The notes: a model not told the origin generated them from the sequence alone. Positions 36,089 to 46,094 are shown, counted from the first letter of the stretch. The stretch: 64,000 bases of DNA from Anaerolineales bacterium (GCA_015075625.1 JABTTZ010000002.1:434001-498000), one strand, 5' to 3'. Program-made: numbers and translations.

Positions 36089-36990
36089 TTCAACCCCGAA
36101 TGCGACATGGTGTTCATCACTTGATTTTGGAGGACGATGAAAATCAGCAAATTGGGTAGAAACATAATCAGCCCTGCCGCCGCCGCGATACCTTGCCCGG
36201 CAACGGCGTTGGCGCCGGCTGTGGTAGTGGTTAGGGTGCTGAGGTAAAAGGCAAATGTCCTCAAGGTCTCGTTGTTTAGGTAAAGCGAGGATGTGTCGGC
36301 ATTATTCCACGCCGCATGAAAGGTGAGGATGGCGATGGTGGCGAGGGCGGGTTGAATCAGAGGTAGGATGATACGCCAGTAGATGCGCCAATCTGAAGCG
36401 CCATCGATCTGAGCCGCCTCAATGACCTCATCGGGGATGCCGTCGATGAACTGCTTAAGCAGGAACAAACCCACTGGCATTGCCAACACCGGCAGAATAT
36501 GCACCCAGAAGGAATCGAGCAGGCTTAACCGTTCGATCACCAAAAAGCGGGGGATGGTTACAGCGATGGGGACAAACATCAGCGCGATGTTGTTCACGGC
36601 AAAGAGGGTTTTCTTCAGCTTAAAGCGCTTTTTGGAAAGCGCATAGGCTGCCATGCTGGAGACCATGATTGAGGCAGCCACCGTGACAAGGGTGATTAGG
36701 ATGCTGTTAAATAGGTAGCGGCTTACAGGAATGCCCGATGTGGACATTTTCGAGAACAAGTCAGAGAAATTCTTGAGCGTGGGATTGACCACAAAAAAGC
36801 GCGGCGGATAGGCGAACAATTCATCCGGCGGTTTGAAGGCGTTGGAGATCACAAAAATGATGGGCAGCAGCATGAAGATTGCCAGCGGCATCAACAGCGC
36901 ATAAAACTTGATCTGGCTGACATGGAAGCCCTGTGGATTAACGCCGCGGTTGCGTAACCCTGAAAGCCGACGAACCCTGTTTCTGCTCAT
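36085..36990 (-). CDS. Carbohydrate ABC transporter permease, MalG type (system B)
   Basis: 301 residues, six membrane helices, EAA loop [20 protein letters not shown] at about 190-209. It lies 6 bp after the MalF-type partner and overlaps the NHL-Yip1 gene by four bases. The N-terminal [14 protein letters not shown] stretch is positively charged and cytoplasmic. Probably pairs with the MalF-type permease at 36997-37908. Confidence 0.9.
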   Translation of the reverse strand: MSRNRVRRLSGLRNRGVNPQGFHVSQIKFYALLMPLAIFMLLPIIFVISNAFKPPDELFAYPPRFFVVNPTLKNFSDLFSKMSTSGIPVSRYLFNSILITLVTVAASIMVSSMAAYALSKKRFKLKKTLFAVNNIALMFVPIAVTIPRFLVIERLSLLDSFWVHILPVLAMPVGLFLLKQFIDGIPDEVIEAAQIDGASDWRIYWRIILPLIQPALATIAILTFHAAWNNADTSSLYLNNETLRTFAFYLSTLTTTTAGANAVAGQGIAAAAGLIMFLPNLLIFIVLQNQVMNTMSHSGLK

Positions 36991-36996
36991 AGGTCG

Positions 36997-37908
36997 TTAC
37001 GCCTCGCTGCCAAACAAGCGGTTAGAAACGCGGGTAAAAAAAAGTACCATCAACAGCAGAGCCACCGAGACCGCCGCCGCATAGCCCATCTCGTAGCGCA
37101 AAAAGCCGTAGTCTTCAATGTGGTTGACAATCAACTGCCCGGCGTAGCGCGGGGTAGGGTTGCTGCCGGAGAGGGTGACTCCAATTGCACCGGCTTGGAA
37201 CGTCCCTACAATAGCCATTACCGCCCCAAAAAGCATCTGAGGCTTCATCGAGGGGATGGTGATGAAAAATATCTCCTGCCAGCGACTTTTTAGCCCGTCA
37301 ATGGCTGCCGCTTCGTAAAGTTCGGGGTTTATTTCGAGGATGCCCGCCAACATCGCCAAAAAGCCGATCCCCATGCTGCTCCATAGGGTGACCACGATCA
37401 TGATGGTCATGAGGTATTGGGGCGATTGCAGCCATTGAATTGGCTCTTGAATGAGACGCAAGCTAAGTAGGAAACTATTCAGGTAACCCGTCTGATCGCC
37501 ACTGAAAAGAGTCTTCCAGACAACAGCCATGGCGACTCCGGCAGTCATTGAGGGGGAGTACAAGATCAGGGCGAAGATTGTTCGGGGGAACTTAGGAAGC
37601 TGCGCCAGCACCCACGCCAACATGAAGGCAAGGGCATACCCACCCGGTCCGACAATCACGGCAAACTGGATGGTGTTAGGCAGGACATACTTCATAAACG
37701 TATCGTCCTGTGTGATCAGGGAGATGTAGTTACGCAGCCCGATGAACTGTGGTGGTTGGATGGTATCAAAAAAAGTAAACGAGAGTATCACTGCCGCTAC
37801 CACAGGGACAACGATGAAGATAATGAACAACACCCCATAGATTGAGAGGAAGGCATAGGCACTGCCTTCCTTTTGTAGCCACTTTCGGAAAGGATTTTTA
37901 GTTTGCAT
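36997..37908 (-). CDS. Carbohydrate ABC transporter permease, MalF type (system B)
   Basis: 303 residues from the ATG at 37908; an ATG at 37935 would extend it further into the binding-protein gene. Six membrane helices are present, with EAA loop [20 protein letters not shown] near residue 200. The start lies inside the end of the lipoprotein binding-protein gene (11-bp overlap), so translation is probably coupled. Partner of the next gene. Confidence 0.9.
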   Translation of the reverse strand: MQTKNPFRKWLQKEGSAYAFLSIYGVLFIIFIVVPVVAAVILSFTFFDTIQPPQFIGLRNYISLITQDDTFMKYVLPNTIQFAVIVGPGGYALAFMLAWVLAQLPKFPRTIFALILYSPSMTAGVAMAVVWKTLFSGDQTGYLNSFLLSLRLIQEPIQWLQSPQYLMTIMIVVTLWSSMGIGFLAMLAGILEINPELYEAAAIDGLKSRWQEIFFITIPSMKPQMLFGAVMAIVGTFQAGAIGVTLSGSNPTPRYAGQLIVNHIEDYGFLRYEMGYAAAVSVALLLMVLFFTRVSNRLFGSEA

Positions 37909-40804
37909 TTTCCATCCATTCCACCACCCGCTCAATAGTGGGAATCGTGAACTCCTTCACCCGCTGACCGTCTTTGAGGTAGCCGAATTCCTCCATTTTT
38001 CGGGTGATCTCGCGGTTGATGATGATTACAGCGCGGTCAATGGCTACACGTGGGTTGATTCCGTCAAACACAATACGATTCCATACATTGCTCAACTCCC
38101 GCTCCTGCATGTAACTTCCCGGCAAGCGCACCGGTTCTTGCAGCCAGCGCCATTGTTCAAGAATGACGGTTTTATGCTCTTGGGGAATATCCAGACGGCT
38201 GAATGCCTCAAGGTTGGCGGAATTCCATAAATACTCCCGCCCATAGTTAAGCATCAGCCGTTCCTGAAATTCCGATTGTGTTTCGGTGGACATCCACCAC
38301 TTGAGAAACTGCCAGCCTTCCTGAGGCTTATCGGTGTTTTTGAACATGAGGCTGGTCTGGGCAGAACCGGTGGCATAGCGGTTCTGAGTTCCATCGCCTA
38401 AAACTGTCGCTGGGTAGAGATCAATGCCCCACATCCCCCCAATCTCTGGGGCGGCAGTCATGAGCTTAATATAGGTCTCAACGTTGGAAACCCCAATGGG
38501 CAGCGTGCCATAGCGAAAGCTCTCATAAAAACTCGATGTGGTGAGGGGCATTCCATAAAGGGTGAAACTATCAGCCATAAATTTGACAGCGGCAACGGCT
38601 TCTTCACTTTGCAGACCTGTAGAAAACCCATCTTCGCTGTAAAGTTTGGCGCCAAAATTAAACAGATAGGGCGAGGTGAAAAGATAGTCTTTTTGCCCGC
38701 CACCACTAGACAGCGGGGTATTGAAGTTCATCCCGTAGCGCTGCAATTCGGGCAGTATCTCGATCACATCGTTCCATGTGTGAGGCACGGGCAACCGCAG
38801 TGAGTTGAGGATGTCCTTCCGGTAATAAGTCACCCAAAAGTCCTGTGTCTCTGGGATAGCGTAGACCGAATCATTGATGATGTAGCTCAGGAGCGCGCCG
38901 GGTGAATAGATGCGGATGAAAGAGCCAAAATCAGCGAAGGTACGCAGATCATACAAGGTGTTCCGAATGGCAAGCTCATAGGGGATATTCGTGCTGACCC
39001 CTAAGGCAATATCCGGTTGAATGTTGGCAGCGTTTGCCAGCACCAGTTTGGACTCATTGGGCATGATTGAGAACTTGACGCGAATACCGGTTTGGGGTGT
39101 GAAAGTCTCGTCAGACATCAGTTGAAGCAAGTCTACGTACTGACGGGGACGGTTAACCCACACCTCTAGTTCGTTCGCCTCGGCGCTCAATGATTGGTAA
39201 GGGTCTGGTTCAAAGGAGTGAACAAAGCGTTTGATTCCATCACCGAGGCTGGTAGTGAACGGCACACCGGGAGTCTGTGGCACGTTTGTGGGGGAGTGAA
39301 TATAGATTTTATCAAGCGCCAGCGGTTGATTCTGAAGCAGCGGCAGAAGGGATCCCAGAAGTTGCGCTGCTGATCCTGTACCCTCTGAGAGCCGCCCCAT
39401 GTAGATTGGAATCTTATCAGGGTCTGCGGCAAGGAACAGCAGATTATCAATCGCCATTTGGTAACTCAGAATTTCTGTCGAGCCGCTGCTCTGATTAATC
39501 GCCAGCAGGATGTCCTTGTCGTCAATCAGGTTTTGGGCAATGGTCATTAAGCGGGTCTGAATATCGGGGATGTAGTTGACCAGTATCCATTCTTTATAGG
39601 GGTCGCGCTGATTCCCCGTCAGCTTTTTGATCTCCAAGGACAGCGTGTTGATGTCCAAGAGCGCCTTCTGAATCGTCTCAATAGCGGGTAAGTAGGGGGC
39701 GTTGGTGACTTCCACACCCAACACATTCTGCCCCTTGCGAAGGAAAACGTTGTAGGGCGTCTGGGCATCCTCACCGAGGGTCACATCCAGCCAATCGATT
39801 GAGGACACAAAGGGGACTGTGTTGAACTGCGCAAAGGGTACTTTGCCGTTGATGCTGATGCGGCGAAACACCGTGAAGTTGCTGCGGGTATTTTGCAAGG
39901 CACGCAAGGTGAAGGTATACAGCCCATCTTCGGGTACGCTGAAGGTGTAATACACCGCACTGCCGCTTTTTATCCAGCTTTCCCCGCCAAGGGTGTTTAG
40001 GAGCAAGCGATACGTATCATAGGGAGTCACCGTGAGGTTGCGATCACTCGCTGGGCGCACCGAGGTATCGTTTTTATAGGTGGGTGTCTCAGCCTCCAAG
40101 ATGAGCATGACGCCGCTTGTTTCGGGTGCGCGGTGTTCAGCGCTATACTGGGTATAGTCCGGGTAAGGGGAGAATTCCTCCACATACATGCTGCCCAGAT
40201 ACAAAGCCCCTTGGCTTAGGGTGAAATTAAGAAGGTGTTTCCCTGCGGAGAGCTTCACCCGAAGGGGATAGGGGTGGCTAAAGTTCACATCCCAAACAAA
40301 GGCTTTGCTCCAGCGCACATCACGCACCTGCTGAATGAGGGCATCATTGCCGTAGCGGTCTTTGGGAAAGACGCTCTCCCGATTGCGGTAAAAAACTGGG
40401 AAAAGGATACGCTGAAAGGCGCTGAGGGGGAATGCCCCATCCACCTGTAGCTGCCCTTCAGGACGCTCTAGCCGAGAGTCCGCAGCCGCACTATCAAAAC
40501 TGAACGTAAATTCCCCTTCAAGCGCAATCGTAATCTCAACCTGAACGGTATCTCCGGGTTGAAGGAGGACACTGGCTTGGGCATATTGGGTAGAAATATC
40601 ATCTTGGATAAGGGGCAGTCCATATGATTCGGCGTGGACTTCGATCACGGGCTGACGAGGGGGGGCTAAAGTCGGCGGGAGAGTTGGATTCACAACCCGC
40701 TCTGGCGTGGTGGGCGGTGGCGCACACGCCGCAGATAGGCTAACGGTAAGGAGTATCAACAAAGAAAAAGCCGACCTAAAAGAAATCGCTAATTTCGAGG
40801 GCAT
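37898..40804 (-). CDS. Giant lipoprotein: beta-sandwich region fused to a sugar-binding protein
   Basis: 968 residues from the ATG at 40804 (GGAGAG upstream). The signal peptide ends in a lipobox SAAC. Residues about 45-560 contain two jelly-roll-like carbohydrate-binding regions ([39 protein letters not shown]) and a helical linker; residues about 565-960 form a family 1 extracellular solute-binding protein ([59 protein letters not shown]). Typical binding proteins are 400-450 residues, so the N-terminal half is an unusual addition. It probably captures oligosaccharide at the cell surface and delivers it to system B permeases, with which it is translationally coupled. Confidence 0.85.
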   Translation of the reverse strand: MPSKLAISFRSAFSLLILLTVSLSAACAPPPTTPERVVNPTLPPTLAPPRQPVIEVHAESYGLPLIQDDISTQYAQASVLLQPGDTVQVEITIALEGEFTFSFDSAAADSRLERPEGQLQVDGAFPLSAFQRILFPVFYRNRESVFPKDRYGNDALIQQVRDVRWSKAFVWDVNFSHPYPLRVKLSAGKHLLNFTLSQGALYLGSMYVEEFSPYPDYTQYSAEHRAPETSGVMLILEAETPTYKNDTSVRPASDRNLTVTPYDTYRLLLNTLGGESWIKSGSAVYYTFSVPEDGLYTFTLRALQNTRSNFTVFRRISINGKVPFAQFNTVPFVSSIDWLDVTLGEDAQTPYNVFLRKGQNVLGVEVTNAPYLPAIETIQKALLDINTLSLEIKKLTGNQRDPYKEWILVNYIPDIQTRLMTIAQNLIDDKDILLAINQSSGSTEILSYQMAIDNLLFLAADPDKIPIYMGRLSEGTGSAAQLLGSLLPLLQNQPLALDKIYIHSPTNVPQTPGVPFTTSLGDGIKRFVHSFEPDPYQSLSAEANELEVWVNRPRQYVDLLQLMSDETFTPQTGIRVKFSIMPNESKLVLANAANIQPDIALGVSTNIPYELAIRNTLYDLRTFADFGSFIRIYSPGALLSYIINDSVYAIPETQDFWVTYYRKDILNSLRLPVPHTWNDVIEILPELQRYGMNFNTPLSSGGGQKDYLFTSPYLFNFGAKLYSEDGFSTGLQSEEAVAAVKFMADSFTLYGMPLTTSSFYESFRYGTLPIGVSNVETYIKLMTAAPEIGGMWGIDLYPATVLGDGTQNRYATGSAQTSLMFKNTDKPQEGWQFLKWWMSTETQSEFQERLMLNYGREYLWNSANLEAFSRLDIPQEHKTVILEQWRWLQEPVRLPGSYMQERELSNVWNRIVFDGINPRVAIDRAVIIINREITRKMEEFGYLKDGQRVKEFTIPTIERVVEWMENAN

Positions 40805-40904
40805 AGCCACTCTCCAACCGTAAGGTGCGATCTAACGTGTGGGCAAAAACCCACTACAGCGCAGATTGTTCAATCATACGTCTGCTGTGACATTAAGGAA
40901 TGTT

Positions 40905-40933
40905 GAGGTTTTGAGTTCAGAACCCAAAACCTC
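40905..40933 (-). terminator. Intercistronic hairpin between the two binding-protein genes
   Basis: Arms GAGGTTTTG (40905-40913) and CAAAACCTC (40925-40933) with an inner GTTC/GAAC pair form a strong stem in the 183-bp gap between the binding-protein genes. On the minus strand it is not followed by a T-run, so it may stabilise the upstream mRNA, or slow transcription, rather than end it. Either would give more binding protein than permease. Confidence 0.5.
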
Positions 40934-40987
40934 ACTACCTTCTCATTTCACCTGAGACGTATGGTTACGTTCCTGACGGACGACTAG

Positions 40988-42337
40988 TTACTTCGATAGC
41001 TCTGCCTTGGCATCATCCAGAATCTTGTTGGCAAACTCCTCTAATTTCGCTGAGTAATCCTCGTACTTGTACGTGCCGGCACTGGAGTTGGCAAACATAT
41101 ACCACATGTTCACGTCCTTATCGCTGCCAATATCAATACCGGGCTTGCCTTCCCAACGGGCATTGATATAGCCGGGGACAATCTTGGCAAGTGCTTCAAT
41201 CAGGCTGTTGTCTAGTCTTTCCAGCGCCATTCGCAGACCCGCCTTTTCGCCGGCAAAGGACAAATACAGGTCAATGGTCTCGGCGTTCACAGAGACAGGC
41301 ATTCTGGTGGGCACCCCTCCGGCATCTTTCGCCAGTGCAGCTTCCTTCGCATACCCTTCTTGAGAGAAGGTCATCCACTTGGCGAAGTCATAGGCTGCGG
41401 CGGCATCGGCGGCGGTCTTGGAGACAACCAATATGTCAGTTACCATCGCCTGATTGCCGCCGGGAATACCCACAAAGTCCCAGTCAAAGGTGGCTTTCTT
41501 GGCGTAGTCGGGGATTGCCCAACCACCATCCCAGCGTACCCCTGATTCTTGATTCAGGAACAGTTCCCATGGACCGGTGGATTTGAATCCCTTCTTCTGA
41601 TCATCATTGAGACCCTGCCAGGTGTGGAACTTCAGTTCGGTGGCTTTAGCGATTGCCCCCTTGAACGCGGTGGAGTTGTAATTCAGGTGTGTCCCATCAA
41701 AGCTGAACCACTTCAGGTCACTGTTTTGGGTGCTGGGGTACCAGCCAAGGATGAATTCCATCTCATCCAGACCTAATTTACCCTTTGAGACATCGGTCAG
41801 AGCAGTTACCGCAACAAGGAAGTCCTCAACCGAAACACCATATTCAGGCGCATCAAGGTTGGCGGCATCAAAGAGGTCTTTGTTGACAAAGTAGCCCATC
41901 ACAAACTGCGCGGCAGGCAGCCCCAATGTCATCCCAGAATAAGAGACCGCACCCTTCAGAACTTCCGGCACGTCTGCCCAATCAGGATCATCTTTCACCA
42001 TGTCACTGAGATCAGCCGCCCAGCCGTTTTTGACATAATAGGGCATGTTGTCTGCCATGAACACATCGGGAAGCTGCCCTTTGGCGGCATAATTAGTCAG
42101 TTTTTCGTCCCAACGACCCTCCCCAGACATATCCACAAATTCAACCACGACATCAGGATGCGCTTCCATATAAGCGGCAACCAACTGGCGCTGAAGGTTG
42201 TTCTCCTCAGCCGTGCCAACATTCCAATTGGCATAGCGCAGGCTGACTTTGGCATTGGCAGGCTTGACAACGGCAATCAAGTTGACTGCCAGCACCATAA
42301 CGATGGCAAGGGTTAAAAATTTGCCGAGCGATTTCAT
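40988..42337 (-). CDS. Extracellular sugar-binding protein (family 1)
   Basis: 449 residues from the ATG at 42337, nine bases after AAGGAG; the ATG at 42346 overlaps that ribosome site. A Sec signal peptide ([20 protein letters not shown], cleavage near AKV) has no lipobox cysteine. The mature part has the binding-protein fold: [59 protein letters not shown] and the aromatic-rich [11 protein letters not shown] ligand region. First gene of the leftward operon, directly under the operator-promoter region. Without a lipid anchor in a one-membrane cell it may be held by a partner or cell wall. Confidence 0.93.
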   Translation of the reverse strand: MKSLGKFLTLAIVMVLAVNLIAVVKPANAKVSLRYANWNVGTAEENNLQRQLVAAYMEAHPDVVVEFVDMSGEGRWDEKLTNYAAKGQLPDVFMADNMPYYVKNGWAADLSDMVKDDPDWADVPEVLKGAVSYSGMTLGLPAAQFVMGYFVNKDLFDAANLDAPEYGVSVEDFLVAVTALTDVSKGKLGLDEMEFILGWYPSTQNSDLKWFSFDGTHLNYNSTAFKGAIAKATELKFHTWQGLNDDQKKGFKSTGPWELFLNQESGVRWDGGWAIPDYAKKATFDWDFVGIPGGNQAMVTDILVVSKTAADAAAAYDFAKWMTFSQEGYAKEAALAKDAGGVPTRMPVSVNAETIDLYLSFAGEKAGLRMALERLDNSLIEALAKIVPGYINARWEGKPGIDIGSDKDVNMWYMFANSSAGTYKYEDYSAKLEEFANKILDDAKAELSK

Positions 42338-42503
42338 TATCAACATCTCCTTAAAAGTTGGTTACAGGAAGCATACAAAGACTTCCGCTAAGAGCAAGAC
42401 TAAAAACAGATGGTTAGCCTTTGCCGACACCTCCTTTTGTCCAATCACCATAAGGCGTTCTGAATCTTTCAGCCTTTGTCCTCATGGAGAATCCCTTTTT
42501 CTT

Positions 42504-42532
42504 TTGACAGCCTTTACGGTACACTCTATAGA
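42504..42532 (+). promoter_or_regulatory. Promoter for the GH3 gene (rightward)
   Basis: TTGACA (42504-42509), a 17-bp spacer and TATAGA (42527-42532) match the sigma-70 consensus closely. The first palindromic operator starts two bases after the -10 box. The transcript would run through both operators and the opposing promoter into the GH3 gene at 42798, with a leader of about 260 nt. Confidence 0.75.
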
Positions 42533-42533
42533 C

Positions 42534-42553
42534 GAAGTGAAATGTTTCACTTC
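42534..42553. promoter_or_regulatory. LacI-type operator 1
   Basis: Palindrome with 9-bp arms GAAGTGAAA and TTTCACTTC around a central TG. The TGAAA..TTTCA core is typical of LacI/GalR-family sites. Identical in sequence to operator 2; centre-to-centre distance 32 bp, about three helical turns. Confidence 0.85.
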
Positions 42554-42565
42554 ATTGAAATAGGC

Positions 42566-42585
42566 GAAGTGAAATGTTTCACTTC
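42566..42585. promoter_or_regulatory. LacI-type operator 2
   Basis: Second identical copy of the 20-bp palindrome, six bases downstream of the -10 box of the leftward promoter. Bound repressor would block both promoters. The LacI-type regulator at 29008-29973 is the obvious candidate. Confidence 0.85.
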
Positions 42586-42591
42586 ACTCTG

Positions 42592-42620
42592 AAACTACCA
42601 TAAGTATTTTTCTTTGTCAA
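42592..42620 (-). promoter_or_regulatory. Promoter for the leftward sugar operon
   Basis: On the minus strand TTGACA (42615-42620), a 17-bp spacer and TAGTTT (42592-42597). The -35 is perfect and the -10 is weak. It would make a leader of about 250 nt before the binding-protein gene. Confidence 0.65.
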
Positions 42621-42797
42621 GCACACCTGAAGGCACCGCTCTTGCGTCGTCCAAGGTTGACCGTTTGAGACTATAGGGTTATAGGGGGAAGGTAACCCTG
42701 ACGTTCGATCAGCCATCCCTATCGTGCGTGCCATCCCCATCGTGCAAACAGGTACTCTCTGCATTGGCTTTCTGTAGCTGACGGATAAGGATGATCC

Positions 42798-44909
42798 ATG
42801 TCTCAAGAAACCGAAGCCTTTATCAACCACATAATCACCCAAATGACCCCAGAGGAAAAAATTGGTCAGATGAACCAATATTCTGCCGATCCCGAACTCG
42901 CCCCTGATCTTCTTCGGCAGGGCAAGGTCGGATCACTCTTTAACGCTTCCGGGGCGCTCACAGGACACGGCTTTTCCGATTCAGGGAATGCCGAGATCAG
43001 CAATTATTTTCAAACGCTCGCCCTTGAATCTCGTCTCAAAATCCCGCTCATTCTAGGGCGAGACGTGATTCATGGATTCCGCACGGTGTTTCCTATTCCG
43101 CTGGCGCAGGCTGCCACTTTTAACCCTGATCTGGTTTGTGAAGCCGCCTGTGTGACTGCCCGCGAAGCAACCGCCAACGGCATTAAATGGACGTTTGCGC
43201 CCATGCTGGACATTGCCCGCGATCCCCGTTGGGGGCGGGTGGCGGAGGGAAATGGTGAAGACCCTTTCTTGGGCGCACAGATGGCTGCGGCAGCAGTCAA
43301 AGGCTTTCAGGGGGAACGGGTATCTGATCCAGATAAACTGATCGCCTGTGCCAAGCATTATGTCGGGTATGGTGCTGCCGAAGGCGGACGCGACTACGAA
43401 AACGGGGAAATTTCCGAACCCACGCTCCGCGATGTGTACCTTCCACCCTTCCGCGCTGCTATTCAGGCGGGAGCAGGCACAGTTATGTCGGCATTCATCG
43501 ACTTAAACGGAATCCCGTCCACCGCTGATCGCCGCCTTTTGACCGATATCCTTCGCGGCGAGTGGGAATTTGATGGCTTTGTGGTTTCCGATTGGGAATC
43601 GGTTAAGGAACTGATCGCTCATGGAATCGCAGAGAATGACGCCCATGCTGCCCGCCTCGCCTTACACGCAGGGCTGGATATGGATATGGTCAGCGGGGTC
43701 TACCTAAACACTCTCGGCGAAAGTCTGCGACAGAACAAAATTACCCTGGCAGAGCTTGACGAGGCAGTGCGTCGGATCTTGCGCATCAAACATCGCGCCG
43801 GATTGTTTGAGAATCCCTTCACCGACACCACTCGCATCTCAAAGGATATTCTCACCCCGGAGGCACGTACCCTTGCTCGAACGGCTGCACGCGAAAGCAT
43901 GATTTTGCTCAAAAACCATAGCAACTTGCTCCCTTTGCAAGGCTTCCGGCGAATTCTGATCGCGGGGGATTTCGTCCATGCGCGTGGGGAACTTTTTGGG
44001 ACGTGGACTCCCGATGGACGCAGCGAGGATGTCACCCCATTGGATGAGGCGCTGCGCCACACTGCACCCAAAGGCGTGGAGTTTCTCTTTGCTGATTCGC
44101 CCGATCTCGCCCAAAACCTGACTCACCATGTTGACGCGGTGGTGCTGCTGGTAGGTGAACATCCGGCACGCTCCGGCGAAAACTGCAATGTGAGCGACCT
44201 GAACCTTCCCCCCGGTCAGGCTGAATTTGTCGAAGCGGTGGCAGGACTAGGTAAACCCCTCATCATGGTTGTCTTTGCCGGGCGTCCATTGGCGATCACG
44301 CGGCAAATGACCCAAGCCGATGCGGTGTTGTATGCGTGGCATCCGGGCATTGAAGGGGCGGCAGCTTTGGGAGAACTGCTTTTTGGCATAGAATCCCCTT
44401 CTGGGCGTTTGCCCATCACCTTTCCCCGTGCTACCGGGCAAGTGCCGATCTACTACAACCAGAAAAATTCAGGGCGTCCAATCGCCAATGAAGGATTGTT
44501 CCGCACCCGTTACCTCGACCTGCCTCCGATTCCACTCTTTCCCTTTGGCTTCGGGCTGAGTTACACCCAATTTGAGTACGCCAACTTGAAACTGAGCCAT
44601 GAGATGTTACGGGGATCGCTCGATGTGAGCGTGGAAGTGACCAACTGCGGCGTGCGCGCCGGTGTAGACGTGCCACAGCTTTATGTGCGTGATTTGGTCG
44701 GCTCACTCACCCGTCCTGTGCGCGAATTGAAAGGTTTTCAGCGGATACTGCTTCAACCGGGCGAAACGCGGCGAGTGAGCTTTACCATCCATGAGGCAGA
44801 CCTCGCCTTCACCCGATCCGATGGCACATTCGGGGTTGAGTCGGGCGCTTTTCATGTCTGGATTGCCCCTGACAGCCGGCGCGGATTGCAAGGCGAATTT
44901 CGGCTGTAG
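42798..44909 (+). CDS. Beta-glucosidase, glycoside hydrolase family 3
   Basis: 703 residues, no signal peptide, so cytoplasmic. The GH3 N-terminal barrel (about 10-330) carries DIARDPRWGRVAEGNGEDPF, AKHYVGYG and the nucleophile Asp265 in FVVSDWES. The alpha/beta sandwich domain (about 360-560) contributes the acid/base region (VGEHPARSGENCNVSDLNLP), and a fibronectin-III-like domain ends the protein (FGFGLSYTQFEYANL, VPQLYVRD, LKGFQRILLQPGE). It would release glucose from beta-linked gluco-oligosaccharides such as sophorose. It is divergent from the transport operon and shares its operators. The start ATG is preceded by GGATGATCC at 42789-42797. Confidence 0.93.
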   Translation: MSQETEAFINHIITQMTPEEKIGQMNQYSADPELAPDLLRQGKVGSLFNASGALTGHGFSDSGNAEISNYFQTLALESRLKIPLILGRDVIHGFRTVFPIPLAQAATFNPDLVCEAACVTAREATANGIKWTFAPMLDIARDPRWGRVAEGNGEDPFLGAQMAAAAVKGFQGERVSDPDKLIACAKHYVGYGAAEGGRDYENGEISEPTLRDVYLPPFRAAIQAGAGTVMSAFIDLNGIPSTADRRLLTDILRGEWEFDGFVVSDWESVKELIAHGIAENDAHAARLALHAGLDMDMVSGVYLNTLGESLRQNKITLAELDEAVRRILRIKHRAGLFENPFTDTTRISKDILTPEARTLARTAARESMILLKNHSNLLPLQGFRRILIAGDFVHARGELFGTWTPDGRSEDVTPLDEALRHTAPKGVEFLFADSPDLAQNLTHHVDAVVLLVGEHPARSGENCNVSDLNLPPGQAEFVEAVAGLGKPLIMVVFAGRPLAITRQMTQADAVLYAWHPGIEGAAALGELLFGIESPSGRLPITFPRATGQVPIYYNQKNSGRPIANEGLFRTRYLDLPPIPLFPFGFGLSYTQFEYANLKLSHEMLRGSLDVSVEVTNCGVRAGVDVPQLYVRDLVGSLTRPVRELKGFQRILLQPGETRRVSFTIHEADLAFTRSDGTFGVESGAFHVWIAPDSRRGLQGEFRL

Positions 44910-44952
44910 ATCGAAGTCCCTCGGTTACAGGGTGCGTTGAGATCAGACTCGG

Positions 44953-44983
44953 CAAGGGGGGTGATGCGATTCACCGCCCCTTG
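44953..44983 (+). terminator. Hairpin after the GH3 gene
   Basis: CAAGGGGGGTG (44953-44963) pairs imperfectly with CACCGCCCCTTG (44972-44983), 44 bp beyond the stop. There is no T-tract, so it is a possible but unproven terminator. Confidence 0.45.
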
Positions 44984-45028
44984 TGGGGAATACTGATCAG
45001 CGCCATCCCTAGCGGTGAATACTTTGTC

Positions 45029-45056
45029 TTGACACAAGAAGGACGTCTGCTAAAAT
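45029..45056 (+). promoter_or_regulatory. Promoter of tRNA-Met
   Basis: TTGACA (45029-45034), 16-bp spacer, TAAAAT (45051-45056), 27 bp before the tRNA. Confidence 0.75.
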
Positions 45057-45083
45057 CCCTATCAGCGAGTTGAGATGCTCGAC

Positions 45084-45155
45084 GGCGTGGTAGCTCAGTG
45101 GTAGAGCAGGGGACTCATAAGCCCTTGGTCACAGGTTCAAATCCCGTCCACGCCA
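45084..45155 (+). tRNA. tRNA-Met, elongator type (anticodon CAT)
   Basis: Acceptor GGCGTGG/CCACGCC, D-arm GCTC/GAGC, loop CTCATAA and T-arm ACAGG-TTCAAAT-CCCGT, like bacterial elongator tRNA-Met. A CAT anticodon could in principle be lysidine-modified tRNA-Ile; the body resembles Met. CCA is not encoded. Confidence 0.9.
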
Positions 45156-45226
45156 CTTCTTTTTCCCTTAATAAGGTATCCCACCGGATGCGAAAAGGCG
45201 TCTGATTCATTGGGAATAAGCCCCAG

Positions 45227-45650
45227 TTATACCCATTCCATCCCTTCCCCACTCATCATCATCGCCAATCCTATTCCACCCACCACCCCCTCAATGGGGT
45301 CTTTTGTGAGGATCCCCTCCAAATCAGGATGCATGTACCGCGCACAGAGGTAAACGAGGGCGATTACGTCAACCCGTTCCCCCGTGTAACTGACGGTGGG
45401 CGCGTCCGGGTAGAGTGGCACGCTGCAAGGGTCGTAATCGATTCGTTTGGTAAGATTCGCTGAGGCAGCGGTGATCCCCCGCACACTACCGAGGGTGTCG
45501 TACCGGAAATACGATCACGCCGTGTCCGTCTGCTGCCCAATCAGGTCGAGTCCGTCGCCGTCCCGTTGGCGGTCACGCAGTAACGGTCACCATCCCCGTT
45601 ATAAGCGTAATGTACGGTGGTGTCATCCAAAAGCCGCTGCCCCTTTTCCC
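45227..45650 (-). pseudogene. RHS/YD-repeat core remnant
   Basis: On the minus strand, HYAYNGDGDRYCVTANGT ends at a TGA (near 45541); after a further in-frame TGA, YFRYDTLGSVRGITAASANL continues into YDPCSVPLYPDAPT, then TVSYTGERVD, LVYLCARYM and ILTKDPIEG. These are the successive signatures of an RHS-repeat-associated core (normally YDxxGSVRG, YxYDPFG, YTGE, LYLRARYYDP, FLxxDP). At least two in-frame stops and altered key residues (Phe to Cys, Tyr to Met) show decay. The fragment stops just short of the tRNA-Ala promoter. RHS proteins are large surface or toxin proteins often exchanged by recombination. Confidence 0.75.
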
Positions 45651-45652
45651 CC

Positions 45653-45681
45653 TTGACACCCGTCTAGCCACCCACTATGAT
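45653..45681 (+). promoter_or_regulatory. Promoter of tRNA-Ala
   Basis: TTGACA (45653-45658), 17-bp spacer, TATGAT (45676-45681), 28 bp before the tRNA. Confidence 0.8.
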
Positions 45682-45709
45682 CACGAACAGTTCTGAGAAT
45701 AAACCATGC

Positions 45710-45782
45710 GGGGATGTAGCTCAGCTGGGAGAGCGCCTGCTTTGCAAGCAGGAAGTCAGGGGTTCGAGTCCCCTCATCTCCA
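45710..45782 (+). tRNA. tRNA-Ala (anticodon TGC)
   Basis: Acceptor GGGGATG/CATCTCC, anticodon stem CCTGC/GCAGG around loop TTTGCAA (TGC) and T-loop TTCGAGT. CCA is not encoded. It has its own promoter and lies 60 bp before the rRNA promoter, so it is not in a 16S-23S spacer. Confidence 0.95.
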
Positions 45783-45841
45783 CTTGTAGAGGGTAAAACG
45801 GGGAAAAGGAAACGAATTTCCAACCAATTTCCGAAAAGCCC

Positions 45842-45870
45842 TTGACAATGTTCTGAAAGGTTCGTACAAT
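45842..45870 (+). promoter_or_regulatory. Strong promoter upstream of the 23S rRNA
   Basis: TTGACA (45842-45847), 17-bp spacer, TACAAT (45865-45870). A start near 45877 would give a 300-nt leader before the 23S gene. Confidence 0.75.
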
Positions 45871-45977
45871 CTTCCCCAAGATTGAGAAAGAGAACGCGAG
45901 ACAAACGATTTGGATACACTGGTGGTCACGGGAACTGAATAGTCATAAGACACTCTAGGCAAGCGCAGTTCACCGCG

Positions 45978-46002
45978 ACCCGACAAAGTGTCGGGTTTTT
46001 TT
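45978..46002 (+). terminator. Intrinsic terminator inside the rRNA leader
   Basis: ACCCGACA (45978-45985), AAG loop, TGTCGGGT (45989-45996), then six further T. It lies about 100 bp after the promoter and 175 bp before the 23S 5' end. Confidence 0.8.
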
Positions 46003-46094
46003 GTCTCTGATTACGGCTCATTACCAGTTGTGCATCGACGAGGCGAGATAACCAAAATGCATGGTTATGGCGCGTCATCGGGGTGCAACCCGAA

